Assembly: GCA_015063085.1 (NCBI GenBank)
Contig: SUTD01000003.1
Location: forward strand, 32,001-96,000
Source: Methanocorpusculum parvum
GTDB taxonomy: Archaea > Halobacteriota > Methanomicrobia > Methanomicrobiales > Methanocorpusculaceae
Direction: 5' to 3'
Length of the DNA: 64,000 nt
Shown: piece after piece, positions 61,420 through 64,000 of the stretch
How positions within the stretch are numbered: position 1 is the first letter of the stretch
Layout of the letters: the number at the start of each line of letters is the position of its first letter
The notes under the pieces: generated by a model
Databases searched by the model: none
The model's input: the letters and a program-made list of their open reading frames with translations, nothing else
What the model was told of the DNA's origin: nothing
Program-made: the position numbers and the translations under genes

Positions 61420-62571
61420 ATGCCTCTAATTTACCTGAACAACGCCGCAACATCCTGGCCGAAACCAGAGCCGGTAAAAGATGTTTTAGCCAAATCTCTT
61501 GAACTTCCGGTGTTCGGCTCCGGCAGAACGACTGGAACACAGGGAACAGACTACATCTCTCTCGGCCGCGAAAAGACGGCAGGACTTTTCAGCACTGAGC
61601 CGGAAAAAATTGTCTTCACGCATAACGCAACCGACTCCCTGAACACACTTATCAACGGCTTTCTTCTGAAAAACAAAGGATGCCATGCGATAACAACAGC
61701 TCTTGACCACAACTCTGTCCTTCGCCCGCTCTTCGAACACAAGAGAGCGGGAAATATCAGCCTTGACATTGCTGATTTCTCAGACGGAAAAGTAAGCCCG
61801 GATGTGATTTCCAAACTCATCAGAAAGGACACGAAGCTTGCGGTGATGAGCCACGCAAGCAATGTTTTAGGTTCGGTTCAGGAAGTGGAGGCAGTCGCAG
61901 AAATTCTTCACGACAAAGGAATCTTCTTCATTGTGGACGGGGCGCAGACGGCAGGGCACATCAATGTTGATGTGGAAAAGATTGGATGCGATGCGTTTGT
62001 GTTTACCGGACACAAAGCACTTCTCGGAGTTGCCGGAACAGGCGGGTTCTACCTCAAAGATGCAGACAGCATCAGACCTACCAGATTCGGCGGTACAGGC
62101 ACTCGCTCTTTAGAGCTGTATCAGCCAAATGAAATGCCGGAAAAGTTCGAGTGCGGAACGCAGAACGTGACAGGCCTTGCAGCTCTCGCGGAAGGCATCT
62201 CGTATGTTGAAAGTCTCGGCATCTCAGAGATTCATGCGAGAGCAAAGCGGCAGAGCGAGTACATCATTGCCCGCATGAAGGAAGCAGAAAATATCACAGT
62301 CCACTATGAAACACCGGAAGTTCCGGTAATCTCGTTCAACATCGGAGGCTTGTCCTGTGAAGATGTCGGATTCATTCTCTCGAGAAAGTACGGCATCGTA
62401 ACGCGTACCGGACTTCACTGTGCTCCGCTGGTTCACGAAAAAATCGACGGCGGCGCAGGCAGTGTGAGAATCAGTCTTTCCTGCTTTACGACTGACGAGG
62501 AATGCAAAACAGCGGCAGACGCAATACTGGAGATAGCAAAAAATGCGGCTTCAAGGATCAATTCAGCATAA
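61420..62571 (+). CDS. Class V aminotransferase, cysteine-desulfurase-like
   Basis: This 383-residue PLP enzyme is related to SufS/CsdA. The PLP lysine is K199 in FTGHKALLG, H is in ALDHNSV, and the sulfur-accepting type Cys is C334 in RTGLHCAPL. It probably removes sulfur or selenium from cysteine-like substrates, but the group includes non-desulfurases. ATG 61420 lies 10 bp after iorB, behind a T-run. The next gene starts inside its last codons. Confidence 0.85.
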   Translation: MPLIYLNNAATSWPKPEPVKDVLAKSLELPVFGSGRTTGTQGTDYISLGREKTAGLFSTEPEKIVFTHNATDSLNTLINGFLLKNKGCHAITTALDHNSVLRPLFEHKRAGNISLDIADFSDGKVSPDVISKLIRKDTKLAVMSHASNVLGSVQEVEAVAEILHDKGIFFIVDGAQTAGHINVDVEKIGCDAFVFTGHKALLGVAGTGGFYLKDADSIRPTRFGGTGTRSLELYQPNEMPEKFECGTQNVTGLAALAEGISYVESLGISEIHARAKRQSEYIIARMKEAENITVHYETPEVPVISFNIGGLSCEDVGFILSRKYGIVTRTGLHCAPLVHEKIDGGAGSVRISLSCFTTDEECKTAADAILEIAKNAASRINSA

Positions 62572-62905
62572 GGCCTGTGCAGACGGCTCGTACATGAAGG
62601 AGTACCAGATAGACGAACCTCTTTCAAAAGAGTTCTTCGAGTATCTGAAATACTTTGGAAGAGTGACCGCGCTCGAAGAGATGGGAGACGGTTACTACAA
62701 TTTTGAAAAGCCGAACTGGTTCTCAATTAAAGGATTTGCCGGAGACCAGACAGTCGAAGTCCGCTTCAAGCGTGAGACGATGGAGATAACAACCGATTTT
62801 CTCTATCTGCTCTTCTCTTCGTTTAAGGAAGGGGCAGACATTGCCCCGCTGAAAGAGAAGGAAAAGTTTCGGCAGAAGCGTATCGCAGAACTTCTTGGAA
62901 TATGA
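62543..62905 (+). CDS. Conserved hypothetical protein (120 aa)
   Basis: This 120-residue protein recalls small methanogen proteins that open M..G.I.H...DGSY....ID and have YLKYFGRVT...LEEMGDGYYNF. The likeness is from memory. ATG 62543 has a GGAG Shine-Dalgarno sequence 9 bases upstream and overlaps the end of the desulfurase-like gene, which favours it over ATG 62594. It is followed by the hydrolase with ATGA overlap. Its function is unknown. Confidence 0.65.
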   Translation: MRLQGSIQHKACADGSYMKEYQIDEPLSKEFFEYLKYFGRVTALEEMGDGYYNFEKPNWFSIKGFAGDQTVEVRFKRETMEITTDFLYLLFSSFKEGADIAPLKEKEKFRQKRIAELLGI

Positions 62906-63804
62906 AAACCGAAAACGGCCTTCACTATTTTGAAGCAGGGAAGGGAAAGCCTCTCGTTCTTCTGCATGCACAAGGGACAGACAGCACAAGTTTTGCAAAT
63001 GTCATACCAAAGCTTGCAAAACACTTCCATATCTATGCAGTTGACTGCTTCGGACACGGGAAAAGTCTGCACAACCCGGAACTCTACACCCTGAAAGCCT
63101 GTGCGGATGCGGTTTCAGACTTCATCTGCGAGGTCGTAAAAGAGAAATGCACCATTCTTGGTCACTCTTCAGGAGGACTTATTGCGGCACAGACTGCTGC
63201 GGAGACGAGTCTCTGCGAACGGCTCATCTTAGAAGATCCGCCGTTTTTCTCCTGCGAGGGGGATAGACGGTTTTCGGCATTCAATTATGTTGACCTGTCA
63301 ACAGTCTGTCACCGTTTCCTGCAAAGCGGAGAAACCGATTTCCCTCTCTATTATTTCGAAAACCAGTATGCATGGAACTTCTTCCCGGAAAGCTCGCGGG
63401 AAACGGTTCGGGAAAAACTGACCGCCTCTGCAAAGAAATTCCGGGCAAACCACCCTGACAAAAATCTGAAAGTTCCCTTCTGGCCTAAATATGCTCTTGC
63501 CGGATTTGTCGGGATGAACAATTACGACCCGAAATTTGGCGAAGCGTTCTACACCGACTCCTTCAATGCCGGAATCTCTCATGCAGAGATTCTGAAAAAG
63601 ATTTCCTGCGAGACAGTGTTTCTCAAAGCAAAGTCAGCCGAGGGCAACGGAATTCTGATGTGTGCTTTGTCAGAAGATGACCTTGCTGAGGTTGCACATC
63701 TTACCAGTTGTTCTGTTGTCAGATTTGACTGCGGACACGGGATTCATGTCGAAAAGAAAAGAGAGTTTCTGAAAGCGGTTATCCCGTCAGCCCCGGTAAA
63801 GTGA
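62902..63804 (+). CDS. Alpha/beta hydrolase
   Basis: This 300-residue alpha/beta hydrolase has the oxyanion-type loop VLLHAQGTDS, nucleophile GHSSGG (serine), and a late His in CGHGIHVEK. A large cap insert after strand 6 (FPLYYFENQYAWNFFPESS) probably shapes the substrate pocket. It is translationally coupled to the preceding small gene. Substrate unknown; it is related in fold to 57191-57865 but longer. Confidence 0.83.
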   Translation: MKTENGLHYFEAGKGKPLVLLHAQGTDSTSFANVIPKLAKHFHIYAVDCFGHGKSLHNPELYTLKACADAVSDFICEVVKEKCTILGHSSGGLIAAQTAAETSLCERLILEDPPFFSCEGDRRFSAFNYVDLSTVCHRFLQSGETDFPLYYFENQYAWNFFPESSRETVREKLTASAKKFRANHPDKNLKVPFWPKYALAGFVGMNNYDPKFGEAFYTDSFNAGISHAEILKKISCETVFLKAKSAEGNGILMCALSEDDLAEVAHLTSCSVVRFDCGHGIHVEKKREFLKAVIPSAPVK

Positions 63805-64000
63805 CACCACATCCCCAATCACAACGATAGCCGGAGCTTTAAATCCAACCTGAACTGCCGCCTCAGGCAGTTTATCTAATGTCACACAGGTCACCCGCTG
63901 GTTCTCACGAAATCCGTTTTCGATTACAGCCACCTTTGTCGAAGAGGACATTCCGTTTTCGATAAGTCTTGATGAAATCTGCGGGATATTCTTGACGCCC
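63787..64000 (-). CDS. cobA: Uroporphyrinogen-III C-methyltransferase, C-terminal part (runs off the window)
   Basis: Only the last 70 residues are in the window. They read GVKNIPQISSRLIENGMSSS, then TKVAVIENGFRENQRVTC and APAIVVIGDVVSLYRG, which matches the end of SUMT/CobA enzymes that use SAM to make precorrin-2. It leads to sirohaem, cobamide and coenzyme F430 in methanogens. It overlaps the 3' end of the hydrolase gene by 18 bp on the opposite strand. Confidence 0.85.
   Translation of the reverse strand, partial: GVKNIPQISSRLIENGMSSSTKVAVIENGFRENQRVTCVTLDKLPEAAVQVGFKAPAIVVIGDVVSLYRG

Overview
The window looks like a chromosomal piece of a methanogenic archaeon, most likely of the Methanomicrobiales and possibly Methanocorpusculum-like. 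The archaeal signs are aIF5B next to ribosomal protein S6e, a fibrillarin/Nop5 pair, a six-gene Ech-type energy-converting [NiFe] hydrogenase, a membrane pyrophosphatase, a TIGR00300-type ornithine cyclodeaminase, indolepyruvate:ferredoxin oxidoreductase, and TATA-type promoters placed for leaderless transcripts. The genus is inferred from gene content only.

Positions 1-26,500 hold a surface-glycan cluster. It has six group-2 glycosyltransferase (GT2) loci, counting one headless copy, a GT4 glycosyltransferase, a UDP-galactopyranose-mutase-like flavoprotein, and the enzymes of a dTDP-3-amino-3,6-dideoxyhexose pathway (RfbA, RfbB, a QdtA/FdtA-like ketoisomerase, a DegT-type aminotransferase and a GNAT acetyltransferase). 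It also has an ATP-grasp/epimerase/HAD operon, two very large membrane proteins, a Wzx-type flippase, GalU, Ugd and a large PD-(D/E)XK-nuclease-like protein. A seventh GT2 gene lies apart at 30.3 kb.

Two regulatory structures stand out in this cluster. First, a 184-185 bp module occurs three times (1461-1645, 7244-7427, 18301-18484). Each copy lies between divergent genes and is bounded on both sides by the near-perfect 18-bp palindrome ATCCTACTATAGTAGGAT, with the palindromes 168-169 bp apart. Second, two oppositely oriented GT2 genes share a perfect 56-bp inverted repeat (21613-21668 and 21886-21941). The 217-bp segment between the arms carries the only promoter, start codon and first 48 codons. 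Inverting it would move this head, in frame, from one body to the other. This has the architecture of a phase-variation switch for glycosyltransferase specificity.

Positions 26,900-31,300 carry the ornithine cyclodeaminase, an aldo/keto reductase with ferredoxin domains, a cation diffusion facilitator and the isolated GT2. Positions 31,300-36,400 (minus strand) are echABCDEF. They are followed by a BioY/ECF vitamin transporter with two small ATPases, then fibrillarin/Nop5 and the pyrophosphatase. Positions 43,000-51,300 hold translation genes (rps6e, infB, tRNA-His), RimI, a DUF1015 protein, small proteins and an Orn/Lys/Arg decarboxylase.

Positions 51,366-54,284 form a compact NifH-, NifD- and NifK-like operon of unknown function. 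Next to it, on the other strand, are a flavodoxin-ferredoxin protein and a radical SAM/SPASM protein. The right end carries a cyclophilin, two alpha/beta hydrolases, a two-repeat META lipoprotein, tRNA-Ile, iorAB, a cysteine-desulfurase-like protein and the 3' end of a uroporphyrinogen methyltransferase gene. Core genes are tightly packed with ATGA or TAATG overlaps. The glycan cluster is patchier and visibly richer in A+T.
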